NCBI RefSeq assembly: GCF_004363695.1
Contig: NZ_SNZC01000001.1
Span: 804,431-868,430, forward strand
Length of the DNA: 64,000 nt
Direction: 5' to 3'
From: Flavobacterium cheniae
Lineage (GTDB): Bacteria > Bacteroidota > Bacteroidia > Flavobacteriales > Flavobacteriaceae
Shown: positions 20,748 to 28,825 of the stretch, piece after piece
Position numbering within the stretch: position 1 is the stretch's first letter
How the letters are laid out: each line of letters begins with the position of its first letter
Translations under genes and position numbers: made by a program
Notes under the pieces: generated by a model
Seen by the model: only the letters and a program-made list of their open reading frames with translations
Database searches by the model: none
Told to the model about the DNA's origin: nothing

Positions 20748-22358
20748 TTACTTACTTAAAACCTCCAACAAAACCTTACCATCAGAACTATTTGGCATAG
20801 TAATTTTTAGCATTTGTGTGATAGTTGGTGCTATTTGCGTGATTTCTTTTCTGTCGTGAGTTTGTCCTTTTTTGATGTTCCAACCAAAGAAAATTAACGG
20901 AACGTGTGTGTCATAAGAATAAGGCGAACCGTGTGTTGTTCCGGTTGAAGAATATTCTACATAACCTGGTTTGAAAATCATAATTAATTCCCCGTTTTGT
21001 GTTGGGTCATATCCTTTTGTGATGAAGTCTAAATAGTAATCACTTGGATTTCCGTTGGTGATTTCTTCTTCAGTGTAAACACGCTTGATGTAATCTTGCT
21101 TGTGTAAATAATCTTTGAAGGTTTGTTTTACCTCTTGTAAATTCAAGCCTTTTGCTTTTACTTTTGCTTTATCAAAAAATAGGTTATAATTCGAATAATC
21201 TAACACCAAGTTTTCTCCAAAAGTAGTTTCTGAGAATTCTTTCAACTCTTTTTGAATGTTTTTATAATTGATGTTATCTACTTTGTATTTATTGTCTTTC
21301 AAATACGTCACATTTTCCGCTCCAGCGTGATCTGCTGTTAAGAAAACCAAGTAATTTCCTTTTCCAACGGTTTTGTCTAAGTAAGCTAAGAAATCAGCAA
21401 TAGTTTCGTCCAAACGCAAATAAGTGTCTTGTAATTCGATAGAACGAGGACCTAAAACGTGTCCGATGTAATCAGTTGAAGAGAAACTTACGGCTAAGAA
21501 ATCGGTAATATTATCTTTTCCTAAATTTTCGCTTTCGATGGCTTTTTTAGCAAAATCAGCTAATAAATTATTTCCATAAGGCGTTGAACGTAGAATTCCA
21601 GCATCATTTGCATCATACATATCTTGTAAATTGTATGGCATAAACGGCGCTTTTTTATACAATTTCCCTTCGTATGGATTGTTATCGGTTAAGCTTTCGT
21701 TATAGGTTTCTTTTGGTTTTAATAAATCCCAACCTTTGGTTACGTATTTTAAATAATTTTTCTCAGCATTGAATTGCGTTGCCCAATCTGGAAGTTTTTC
21801 TCCGTAATACGTACTTGAAATAAAAGCTCCGGTTTTACTGTACCAAAAAGCCCAATCTGCAAAATGTCCAGCTGGAAGAATTGCACCTCTATCTTTAATA
21901 CTCATTCCAATTACTTTACCCTTGAAATTAGTTGAAAGTTTCAATTCGTCAGTAATGGTAGAACTTTGCAAGTTTCTTGGCGACATTTTTCCTTCTTTTT
22001 TAGAATCGTCTCCAATAGTTGAAACCGTTTCATCATCGGTACAATACATTTCTTTTCCAGTCGCTTTATTGAACCATTCATTACCTACAATTCCGTGAAC
22101 CGATGGTGTTGTTCCAGTATAAACTGAAGCATGACCAGGAGCTGTATATGTAGGCATATAATTGTAATGTGTGTTATGAAAAGTATATCCTTCTTTCATT
22201 AATCGTTTGAAACCATTTTCTGAAAAGTCGCTTGAAAAACGGTATAAGTATTCCATTTTCATTTGGTCTACTACGATTCCAACTACTAATTTTGGTTTAT
22301 CTTGCGCAGTTCCTGTAAAAGAAACTAGAACAACTAACAAGGCTAAGGCTTTTTTCAT
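20748..22358 (-). CDS. pafA: PafA-type alkaline phosphatase
   Basis: A 536-residue exported phosphatase of the alkaline phosphatase superfamily, similar in plan to the phosphate-irrepressible PafA of Elizabethkingia. A Sec signal (1-18, ending GTAQ) precedes LVVGIVVDQMKMEYLYRFS with the first metal Asp. The nucleophile is Thr72 in YTAPGHASVYTG, and GNEWFNKATGKEMYC carries the conserved Asn. Metal ligands follow in FLTADHAGAENV and in STGTTHGSPYSYDTHVPL near the end. PafA-type enzymes hydrolyse phosphomonoesters with two zinc ions and are not repressed by phosphate. Upstream is the terminator of the preceding operon; downstream is a small lipoprotein gene. Confidence 0.9.
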   Translation of the reverse strand: MKKALALLVVLVSFTGTAQDKPKLVVGIVVDQMKMEYLYRFSSDFSENGFKRLMKEGYTFHNTHYNYMPTYTAPGHASVYTGTTPSVHGIVGNEWFNKATGKEMYCTDDETVSTIGDDSKKEGKMSPRNLQSSTITDELKLSTNFKGKVIGMSIKDRGAILPAGHFADWAFWYSKTGAFISSTYYGEKLPDWATQFNAEKNYLKYVTKGWDLLKPKETYNESLTDNNPYEGKLYKKAPFMPYNLQDMYDANDAGILRSTPYGNNLLADFAKKAIESENLGKDNITDFLAVSFSSTDYIGHVLGPRSIELQDTYLRLDETIADFLAYLDKTVGKGNYLVFLTADHAGAENVTYLKDNKYKVDNINYKNIQKELKEFSETTFGENLVLDYSNYNLFFDKAKVKAKGLNLQEVKQTFKDYLHKQDYIKRVYTEEEITNGNPSDYYLDFITKGYDPTQNGELIMIFKPGYVEYSSTGTTHGSPYSYDTHVPLIFFGWNIKKGQTHDRKEITQIAPTITQMLKITMPNSSDGKVLLEVLSK

Positions 22359-22413
22359 TTTAAAACTATTTTATACAAAAGTACGTTTTTGATGTAAATG
22401 GAATGTTAATAAA

Positions 22414-22456
22414 TAAAAAAATGACTTTCTATTGCATTCAATAAAAAGTCATTTTA
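22414..22456 (-). terminator. Intrinsic terminator of the five-gene mnmA operon
   Basis: A long AT-rich hairpin: on the minus strand AAATGACTTT-TTATTG and CAATAG-AAAGTCATTT pair around an AATG loop, followed by a T-run. It separates this operon from pafA. Confidence 0.75.
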
Positions 22457-22470
22457 ATTATAATTTAAAC

Positions 22471-22899
22471 TTATTTCTTCTTTGCAGGTTTATCTTCAAG
22501 AACCGTCATATTGTAAGCAATAATCATGTCTTCGTATGTAATATACAATTGATTTCTGCCTCCTTGTTTCTTTCTGGTGTAAATAGTTAAAACACATTCT
22601 ACTCCATTGTTATCCACACAATTGAATTTAACTACATCGTCGTCTCCAATCGTTTCTTGATTTCCATATTTCATAATAGAAAACAGCTGAAGTACTTCTG
22701 AATAAACTACAATTCGGTGACTTTCCATGTCCAAAAGGACAGTCATTTCTGATTTTTGCAATTTCGACCAATCGCTCCAATTTCCTTTTTTGTCTTTCTG
22801 GCTTACCATATATCCAGAAGTTTTGAAATTAAATTTTTGAGCATAAGTAGTAACCGATGCAAAAAACAAAAACAATAGTATGTATTTTAAACTCTTCAT
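22471..22899 (-). CDS. Hypothetical secreted protein
   Basis: A 142-residue protein with a Sec signal (1-20, ending TTYAQ) and no lipobox. The mature part is polar with several predicted strands (FNFKTSGYMVSQKDKKGNWS, HRIVVYSEVLQLFSIMKYG) and a lysine tail (KPAKKK). I recognise no family. It is the last gene of the ywqK-mnmA-CaCA-NMO run, 12 bp after the nitronate monooxygenase gene, and is followed by the operon terminator. Confidence 0.65.
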   Translation of the reverse strand: MKSLKYILLFLFFASVTTYAQKFNFKTSGYMVSQKDKKGNWSDWSKLQKSEMTVLLDMESHRIVVYSEVLQLFSIMKYGNQETIGDDDVVKFNCVDNNGVECVLTIYTRKKQGGRNQLYITYEDMIIAYNMTVLEDKPAKKK

Positions 22900-22911
22900 T
22901 TCGTTGTTATA

Positions 22912-23856
22912 TTAAAATTCAAAGGTAGTTACCTCTTTTCTAGCAGCGTTAAATTCCGTTATGATATTATCAACAATAGTTTCAACAGGCAAAATATCGT
23001 GAATTAATCCGGCAATTTGACCAATTTCTAATTCTCCTTCAACTAAATCGCCTTCAAACATACCTCTTTTTGCTCTTCTTTTACCTAATAATGCTTCTAA
23101 ATCTTCTTTTGATGGACATTTAGCGTACAATTCCTGCACATCATTATAGAATTTATTTTTGATAAGTCGAACCGGAGCCAATTCTTTTAATGTTAATTGC
23201 GTATCTCCTTCTCCTGTTTCCACAATTGTTCTTTTGAACTCATCATGTGCAGAACTTTCAGTTGAAGCAGCAAAACGACTTCCCATTTGAACGCCATCGG
23301 CACCTAAAGTCATAGCGGCTAGCATTCCTCTTCCTGTTGCAATTCCTCCTGCAGCAATTAATGGAATTGAAATTTGTTCGCGTACCATTGGAATTAAGGT
23401 TAACGTTGTTGTTTCTTCTCTTCCGTTGTGTCCACCTGCTTCAAAACCTTCAGCAACTACAGCATCTACTCCAGCTTCTTGTGCTTTTAGTGCGAATTTA
23501 GAACTACTAACTACATGTACAACAGTTATGCCATTTTCTTTTAAAAACGGAGTCCAAGTTTTTGGATTTCCTGCAGAAGTAAAAACGATTTTCACACCTT
23601 CTTCTTTCAGAATTTGCATAATTTCTTCAATGTTTGGATATAACATTGGAACATTTACTCCAAAAGGTTTATCGGTTGCCTTTTTACATTTTTGAATATG
23701 TTCTCTTAACACTTCTGGATACATAGAACCAGCACCAATTAATCCTAAACCACCAGCGTTACTTACGGCACTTGCCAGTTTATAACCACTATTCCAAATC
23801 ATTCCTCCTTGGATAATTGGGTATTTTATATTGAAGAGTTGGGTAATTTTATTCAT
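22912..23856 (-). CDS. Nitronate monooxygenase / 2-nitropropane dioxygenase family flavoprotein
   Basis: A 314-residue FMN-dependent TIM-barrel protein. The opening FNIKYPIIQGGMIWNSGYKL, the glycine-rich SNAGGLGLIGAGSMY, EGFEAGGHNGREETTTLTLI and IAAGGIATGRGMLAAMTLGA followed by GVQMGSRFAAS are typical of class I nitronate monooxygenases. The related enoyl-ACP reductase FabK has the same fold and cannot be excluded by eye. Substrate in the cell unknown. It lies 15 bp after the antiporter gene in a tight operon. Confidence 0.85.
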   Translation of the reverse strand: MNKITQLFNIKYPIIQGGMIWNSGYKLASAVSNAGGLGLIGAGSMYPEVLREHIQKCKKATDKPFGVNVPMLYPNIEEIMQILKEEGVKIVFTSAGNPKTWTPFLKENGITVVHVVSSSKFALKAQEAGVDAVVAEGFEAGGHNGREETTTLTLIPMVREQISIPLIAAGGIATGRGMLAAMTLGADGVQMGSRFAASTESSAHDEFKRTIVETGEGDTQLTLKELAPVRLIKNKFYNDVQELYAKCPSKEDLEALLGKRRAKRGMFEGDLVEGELEIGQIAGLIHDILPVETIVDNIITEFNAARKEVTTFEF

Positions 23857-23871
23857 GAGTAAAAATATATT

Positions 23872-24807
23872 TTAAGAAAAAGAAGTATAAATAAAAACGG
23901 CGTAAGCTAAAATTAGTAAAACACCTTCTTTAAAAAAAAGGCTACTACGTCGAGTAAACAGAACTAACGGCATTAAAGCAACCGCAAATCCTAACATCCA
24001 AATTAAATCGTGAGATATCATTTTTTGATCAATATTGTTAATTGGACTTATAATGGCTGATATTCCTAAAACACCCAATATATTAAAAATATTCGAACCT
24101 ATTACATTACCAATTGCAATATCTGATTCTTTTTTTAATGCTGCTATAACTGAAGATGTTAATTCTGGTATACTTGTTCCCATTGAAACAACTGTAATTG
24201 CAATAATTCGATCACTAACTCCAAAATTTTTGGCTACATTTACGGCTCCTTTGACTAATAATTCAGATCCCAACCAGAGAGCAGCTCCTCCAAAAAACAA
24301 AAATAAAAATAGTTTTAATAACGTTTGCTCTTTAGTTGTTTCATTTGGTAATTCTACTATAATATTTTTATTAATTTTTATAAGATATACCAGAAACAAA
24401 ATAAATAAAATTAGAAAGATAAATCCTTCTGTTCTACTTATACTATTATCAAACCATAGAAAGAAAGCTAATAAAAAAGATGCAATTATTTTAACTGGCC
24501 AATCTAAGGTATAAAATGTAGGACTCACCTTAATAGAATTAATTAATAAAACAATTCCAAGAATTAATCCTACGTTTCCAATGTTTGAACCTATAACATT
24601 TCCTACAGCTATATTTGAAAACCCTTGTAATGCAGCTTTTACACTTACAATGAGTTCAGGAGCCGAAGTAGCAATAGATACAACTGTTAATCCAATTATG
24701 ATTTTAGAAATTTTTAACTTTAAAGAAAAACCTACAGATGCCTTTAAAAGCCAATCAGCTCCAAAAACTAATAATCCTAATCCAACAATAATGTATAAAA
24801 AATTCAT
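23872..24807 (-). CDS. CaCA-family calcium/sodium antiporter
   Basis: A 311-residue inner-membrane protein with about ten or eleven hydrophobic segments. The two inverted alpha-repeats of the Ca2+/cation antiporter family are plain: LTVVSIATSAPELIVSVKAA with GNVIGSNIGNVGLILG in the first half, and ITVVSMGTSIPELTSSVIAA with GNVIGSNIFNILGVLG in the second. The acidic residues in APEL and IPEL bind the cation. The pattern fits E. coli YrbG and archaeal NCX_Mj. Ion preference cannot be told from sequence. Fourth-from-end in its operon, 13 bp after mnmA. Confidence 0.92.
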   Translation of the reverse strand: MNFLYIIVGLGLLVFGADWLLKASVGFSLKLKISKIIIGLTVVSIATSAPELIVSVKAALQGFSNIAVGNVIGSNIGNVGLILGIVLLINSIKVSPTFYTLDWPVKIIASFLLAFFLWFDNSISRTEGFIFLILFILFLVYLIKINKNIIVELPNETTKEQTLLKLFLFLFFGGAALWLGSELLVKGAVNVAKNFGVSDRIIAITVVSMGTSIPELTSSVIAALKKESDIAIGNVIGSNIFNILGVLGISAIISPINNIDQKMISHDLIWMLGFAVALMPLVLFTRRSSLFFKEGVLLILAYAVFIYTSFS

Positions 24808-24820
24808 CTATAATTAAAAT

Positions 24821-26008
24821 TTAAGCTATTACACCGCTACCTAAAATTTCATCATTCAAATGCCAAGCAACAAATTGTCCTTCAGTGATTGCGGATTGCG
24901 GACTTTCAAAAACCACATACATTCCGTCTTTAAATTGATTCAAAGTTGCTTTTTGTAAAGGTTGACGGTAACGAATTCTTGCCATTACTTCCATTTTTTC
25001 TCCTTCTTTTAAAGCTAAATCTTCTCTAATCCAATGAATCTCTTCATTTGCAATAAACAATGCTTTTTTGAATAATCCAGGATGTTGATTTCCTTGACCA
25101 GTATACACAATATTTTTCTCTACATCAGTTTCTATGATGAATAAAGGCTCTTTGGTTCCACCTACATTTAAACCTTTGCGTTGGCCTTTTGTAAAATAAT
25201 GAGCGCCTTGATGCTTACCCATAACTTTGCCAGGTACTTTTAGATAATCAATTCGTCTCGATTCAAAAGCAAAAGCTTCTTCTTCTGAATTGAATTGTGG
25301 TTTTTCTTGATGATATATTTCGGCTTCTGCTGGAATTTCAATAATTACTCCTTCTTTTGACTGTAATTTTTGTTGTAAAAATTCAGGTAAGCGCACTTTC
25401 CCTATAAAACAAAGTCCTTGCGAATCTTTCTTTTCAGCTGTAATTAAATCTAATTTGGATGCAATTTCACGAACTTCTGGTTTTGTTAATTCGCCAATAG
25501 GAAATAACGCTTTTGAAAGTTGCTCTTGTGATAATTGACAAAGAAAATAAGATTGATCTTTATTGCCATCTTTACCTGCTAATAATTGGTAAATTTCTTT
25601 TCCGTCTTTTTCAATCGTTCCTTTACGGCAATAATGTCCAGTTGCTACATAATCGGCACCTAAAGACATAGCAATTTTCATGAAAACATCAAATTTGATT
25701 TCTCGGTTACACAATACGTCAGGATTTGGAGTTCTTCCTTTTTCGTATTCGTTAAACATATAATCAACGATTTTCTCTTTGTATTGTTCGGATAAATCAA
25801 CGGTTTGAAATGGAACTCCTAACTTTTCAGCTACTAACAAAGCATCATTACTATCTTCTAACCATGGACATTCATTTGAAATAGTTACAGAATCATCGTG
25901 CCAATTCTTCATGAATAGACCAATAACTTCATATCCTTGTTCTTTTAATAAATATGCGGCAACACTAGAATCTACTCCACCTGAAAGTCCTACTACAACT
26001 CTTTTCAT
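24821..26008 (-). CDS. mnmA: tRNA-specific 2-thiouridylase MnmA
   Basis: A 395-residue enzyme that adds sulfur to U34 of tRNA-Lys, -Glu and -Gln. The ATP-PP loop is [18 protein letters not shown]. The two catalytic cysteines are in [13 protein letters not shown] and [12 protein letters not shown]. The motif TGHYCRK and the tRNA-binding [20 protein letters not shown] agree, and the C-terminal beta-barrel ends with [15 protein letters not shown]. Length slightly exceeds the E. coli enzyme. It begins immediately after the stop codon of the ywqK-like gene, so translation may be coupled. Two tRNA-Lys(TTT) genes, its likely substrates, are also in this window. Confidence 0.97.
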   Translation of the reverse strand: MKRVVVGLSGGVDSSVAAYLLKEQGYEVIGLFMKNWHDDSVTISNECPWLEDSNDALLVAEKLGVPFQTVDLSEQYKEKIVDYMFNEYEKGRTPNPDVLCNREIKFDVFMKIAMSLGADYVATGHYCRKGTIEKDGKEIYQLLAGKDGNKDQSYFLCQLSQEQLSKALFPIGELTKPEVREIASKLDLITAEKKDSQGLCFIGKVRLPEFLQQKLQSKEGVIIEIPAEAEIYHQEKPQFNSEEEAFAFESRRIDYLKVPGKVMGKHQGAHYFTKGQRKGLNVGGTKEPLFIIETDVEKNIVYTGQGNQHPGLFKKALFIANEEIHWIREDLALKEGEKMEVMARIRYRQPLQKATLNQFKDGMYVVFESPQSAITEGQFVAWHLNDEILGSGVIA

Positions 26009-26773
26009 TTATTCTTGTCCTCCTTTTTCTTGTTTTAATTGTTCTAGCGTTTTAGATGCTTCTTTGGCATTTCTTTGCTCGTATTTTATTAATTCTTGTC
26101 CGAATTTAGAAGCTTTTACTTCCTTTATAACTTTGTTTTTTTCGAAAAACTTCCAAGTTCCAACACGTTTTCCGTTTACGTAATTTCCTTCATACATTTT
26201 ATTTCCCATTCCATCGTAATAAGAAGCAACACCATCATATTGTCCATTCTTATATATAAGAGACTCTAATAATTGCCCTTTTTCGGAATATGTCTTTGAT
26301 TTTCCAATTTTGATTCCTGCTTTGTAATTAGTTTCTTCAGCAACTGTTCCGTCTTTGTAGAATACTTTTCGAATTCCTTCTAATTTACCACCTTTATAAA
26401 ATTCTTGCGACATTAATTGTTTTGATTCGAAATGATAATATTTCCATTCGCCTTCAGGAAGCTTGTTCACTAAAGCACCTTCACTTACTTTATTCCCTTT
26501 TTGATCAAAAAAATTAGCATAACAAGAGCCATCTCCTTTTGAAAAATCTCTTGTAGCTATAACTGTTCCTGCCTTTGTATCATCAAAATATTTAAAAACA
26601 CCCGTTTCTTTACCATGACTAAAAGTACCTTCATATCTAACACGATTCGATTCTTTATGAGTTCCTCTCCATAAACCATGGCGGTTACCTTTATCGTCTA
26701 ATTGATTGATTTTATCTTGACTAAAGCCTAAAATTGAGATTAAAATTACAAAAATTACAGAAATTTGTTTCAT
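26009..26773 (-). CDS. MORN-repeat (YwqK-type) secreted protein
   Basis: A 254-residue exported protein (signal 1-18, ending ILGFSQ). The mature part repeats a MORN/YwqK pattern of about 20-23 residues: RHGLWRGTHKESNRVRYEG, PEGEWKYYHFESKQLMSQEF, LEGIRKVFYKDGTVAEETNY, IGKSKTYSEKGQLLESLIY, YDGVASYYDGMGNKMYEG and KRVGTWKFFEKNKVIKEVKA. Such proteins are often labelled YwqK-family antitoxins, but no toxin is nearby and the signal peptide argues for an envelope role. First gene of the mnmA operon. Regulator-like half-sites fill the gap shared with the fasciclin gene. Confidence 0.82.
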   Translation of the reverse strand: MKQISVIFVILISILGFSQDKINQLDDKGNRHGLWRGTHKESNRVRYEGTFSHGKETGVFKYFDDTKAGTVIATRDFSKGDGSCYANFFDQKGNKVSEGALVNKLPEGEWKYYHFESKQLMSQEFYKGGKLEGIRKVFYKDGTVAEETNYKAGIKIGKSKTYSEKGQLLESLIYKNGQYDGVASYYDGMGNKMYEGNYVNGKRVGTWKFFEKNKVIKEVKASKFGQELIKYEQRNAKEASKTLEQLKQEKGGQE

Positions 26774-26784
26774 TATATTAAGTA

Positions 26785-26943
26785 TTGTTTAATTTATTAA
26801 TTAGTAATCATACATTAAATATTGAAAAATCAAATATTAGACCAAATACTGATTAAACAAAAAATAAATGTGAGTTAAATCTGCTATACAACGCAGTAAA
26901 ATAGTTTTTTATTCGTTTAATCTTTTTTAATTTTGATTAAACA
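26785..26943 (+). promoter_or_regulatory. Promoter/operator region of the fasciclin gene with CarH-type half-sites
   Basis: The -7 box TAATTTTG (26928-26935) is framed by a perfect inverted repeat, GTTTAATC (26915-26922) and GATTAAAC (26935-26942). Two more half-sites lie upstream: TTGTTTAA (26785-26792) and GATTAAACA (26851-26859). The 18 bases from 26851 recur at 26935. The paired arrangement is the same as in front of the crtI gene and its B12-dependent regulator. No good -33 TTG is present, as expected for a regulated promoter. The regulatory link is inference. Confidence 0.5.
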
Positions 26944-26957
26944 AAAAATAAAACACT

Positions 26958-27908
26958 ATGAAAAACTATGCAAAATTAATCAAATTAACGTTACTAGTAG
27001 TAAGTTCTACGATAATGTTTTCATGTTCTGATGATGACTCTACAACTCAAGACAGAACAATAACTGAATTCATTTCAAAAAATCCTACGTTTACAAACCT
27101 CTATGCAGCTTTAGAAAAAGCAGAATTATCAGAAACACTAAATCAAAGTGGACAATTTACAATTTTTGCTCCTACAAACGAAGCATTTGCTGAATTTTTA
27201 GCTGTAAACGGATTTGAAAATCTTGAAGATGTTCCTACGCCAGTTTTAAAAGAGATTCTACTAAATCATGTTTTAAATGCAAGAGTACCTTCATCTGATG
27301 TAAGTACAGGATATGTTAAAACGCTTGCAAAAGGAAGCGCTTCTTCAACAAATACTTTAAGCATGTTTATCAATGTTACAGAAAGTGGCGTTAGAATAAA
27401 TGGTGTATCTAGTGTAACTGCTTTTGATATCAATGCTAGCAATGGTGTTGTACACGTTGTAGACGCTGTTATTGGATTACCAACAATCGTAACACATGCT
27501 TTAGCAAATCCAAACTTTAGCAACTTGGTTGGAGCACTTACAAGTCCTGGTCAACCTGATTTTGTGGGAATACTTTCTGGAAATACAAATTCACCATTTA
27601 CCGTTTTTGCCCCATCAAATGCAGCTTTTTCAAGATTTGAAACTCAAAATCCTGGTACTCTTGGAAGTCTAACTTCTGGTCAATTAACTTCTGTTTTAAC
27701 ATACCATGTTGTAGCTGGTGCAAATGTATTATCAACTGGGATTCCATCAGGACCTATAACTACATTTGAAACAGGAACCTTTACTGTGAATGGTACAACA
27801 ATTACAGATGAAGCAGGAAGACAAACTAATATTGTTGCAGTTGATGTTCAAGCTGCTAATGGCGTAATTCATGTTTTAGATAATGTAATCTTACCTAATC
27901 TAAATTAA
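26958..27908 (+). CDS. Fasciclin (FAS1) domain lipoprotein, two domains
   Basis: A 316-residue lipoprotein; the signal ends IMFSCSDDD with Cys23 as lipidation site. Two FAS1 domains follow, about 40-170 and 175-316. The first has FTIFAPTNEAFAEFL, LLNHVLNAR and NGVVHVVDAVIGLP; the second has FTVFAPSNAAFSRFE, VLTYHVVAGANVL and NGVIHVLDNVILPNLN. FAS1 domains mediate adhesion or bind small hydrophobic molecules, and one FAS1 protein is known to bind carotenoid in other organisms. It stands alone between a promoter region with CarH-type half-sites and a bidirectional terminator. This context suggests co-regulation with the carotenoid genes. Confidence 0.93.
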   Translation: MKNYAKLIKLTLLVVSSTIMFSCSDDDSTTQDRTITEFISKNPTFTNLYAALEKAELSETLNQSGQFTIFAPTNEAFAEFLAVNGFENLEDVPTPVLKEILLNHVLNARVPSSDVSTGYVKTLAKGSASSTNTLSMFINVTESGVRINGVSSVTAFDINASNGVVHVVDAVIGLPTIVTHALANPNFSNLVGALTSPGQPDFVGILSGNTNSPFTVFAPSNAAFSRFETQNPGTLGSLTSGQLTSVLTYHVVAGANVLSTGIPSGPITTFETGTFTVNGTTITDEAGRQTNIVAVDVQAANGVIHVLDNVILPNLN

Positions 27909-27938
27909 TTCGTTTCTATAAATAAAATTGCTATGAAC

Positions 27939-27970
27939 AAAAAACGCTTTCCAATGGAAAGCGTTTTTTT
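27939..27970. terminator. Bidirectional terminator between the fasciclin gene and proC
   Basis: AAAACGCTTTCC-AAT-GGAAAGCGTTTT is a perfect twelve-bp hairpin with A-run on one side and T-run on the other. It serves both convergent genes. Confidence 0.92.
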
Positions 27971-28770
27971 TATGAACCTAATTCTAATGCTCTTGCATTT
28001 GCAGCTTCTATTCCTTCTATAACAATTTCTTGAAGCTCATTTTTATTAAACACTAACAAAGCCGCTTCGGTTGTTCCCCCTTTTGAAGCAACTCGTTGAA
28101 TCCAAGCTTCGTTTGATAGTTTACTTCTATTTTGTAATTGAACAGAACCAGAAAAGGTTTGGCTCACCAAGAACTCTGCTTCAGATGCTGAAAAACCTAA
28201 TCTAATTGCCGATTCAATCATAGCCTGCATAAAATAAAACACATAAGCTGGTCCACTACCTGAAACCGCTGTTGCGGCATTTAGCATTTCTTCTCTTTCA
28301 ATATAAATTGATTTCCCTGTAGTGTTAATTAAATTCTGAACGATGAAAAGTTCTTTTCTATCTACTGCATTTGAAGCACAAAAAACGGTCATTCCCTCGC
28401 CTATTTGTGTTGGAATATTTGGCATTGATCGTACAATTTTAGAAACACCCAATTCATTTTGCATAGCTTCAATTGAAATCCCCGCCATTACTGATAAAAT
28501 AACATGTTCTGGATTTAAGAAAGCTTTTATTTCAGAAGCCAATTGTTTGAAATCTTGTGGTTTCACAGCTAAAATCAAAATATCGGATTCAAAAATATTG
28601 GAATTAGGTTCGGTGAAAAAATTCACAGTATCGATTCCAAAACTATTCTTTTCTTCAATTTTAGTTTTATTCAAAATTAAAATATCTGATGCTCCTACAA
28701 ACCCAGAACTCATAAAACTATTGGCATAGGTTTGTCCCATATTACCAAATCCAACAATGGCTACTTTCAT
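27970..28770 (-). CDS. proC: Pyrroline-5-carboxylate reductase
   Basis: A 266-residue NAD(P)H-dependent enzyme making proline. The Rossmann motif is VAIVGFGNMGQTYANSFMSS. Later motifs are SMPNIPTQIGEGMTVF and the ProC signature AVSGSGPAYVFYFMQAMIES, then VASKGGTTEAALLVFNKNEL. Length is normal. Single gene between two terminators. proA and proB are not in the window. Confidence 0.96.
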   Translation of the reverse strand: MKVAIVGFGNMGQTYANSFMSSGFVGASDILILNKTKIEEKNSFGIDTVNFFTEPNSNIFESDILILAVKPQDFKQLASEIKAFLNPEHVILSVMAGISIEAMQNELGVSKIVRSMPNIPTQIGEGMTVFCASNAVDRKELFIVQNLINTTGKSIYIEREEMLNAATAVSGSGPAYVFYFMQAMIESAIRLGFSASEAEFLVSQTFSGSVQLQNRSKLSNEAWIQRVASKGGTTEAALLVFNKNELQEIVIEGIEAANARALELGS

Positions 28771-28780
28771 AATGCGATAT

Positions 28781-28810
28781 AAAAAAACCCTGTCGGTGCA
28801 GACAGGGTTT
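28781..28810 (-). terminator. Intrinsic terminator of pyrG-yidC
   Basis: On the minus strand AAACCCTGTC-TGCACC-GACAGGGTTT forms a ten-bp stem followed by seven T. It lies 16 bp past the yidC stop. Confidence 0.92.
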
Positions 28811-28825
28811 ATATAAATATAAAAC

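Noticed and set aside
24035..24514. 159-codon open frame antisense to the antiporter gene
   Set aside because: It runs opposite a clear CaCA transporter and its residues mirror that gene's codons; no promoter or family features. The same holds for the 143-codon frame at 15141-15572 and other antisense frames.
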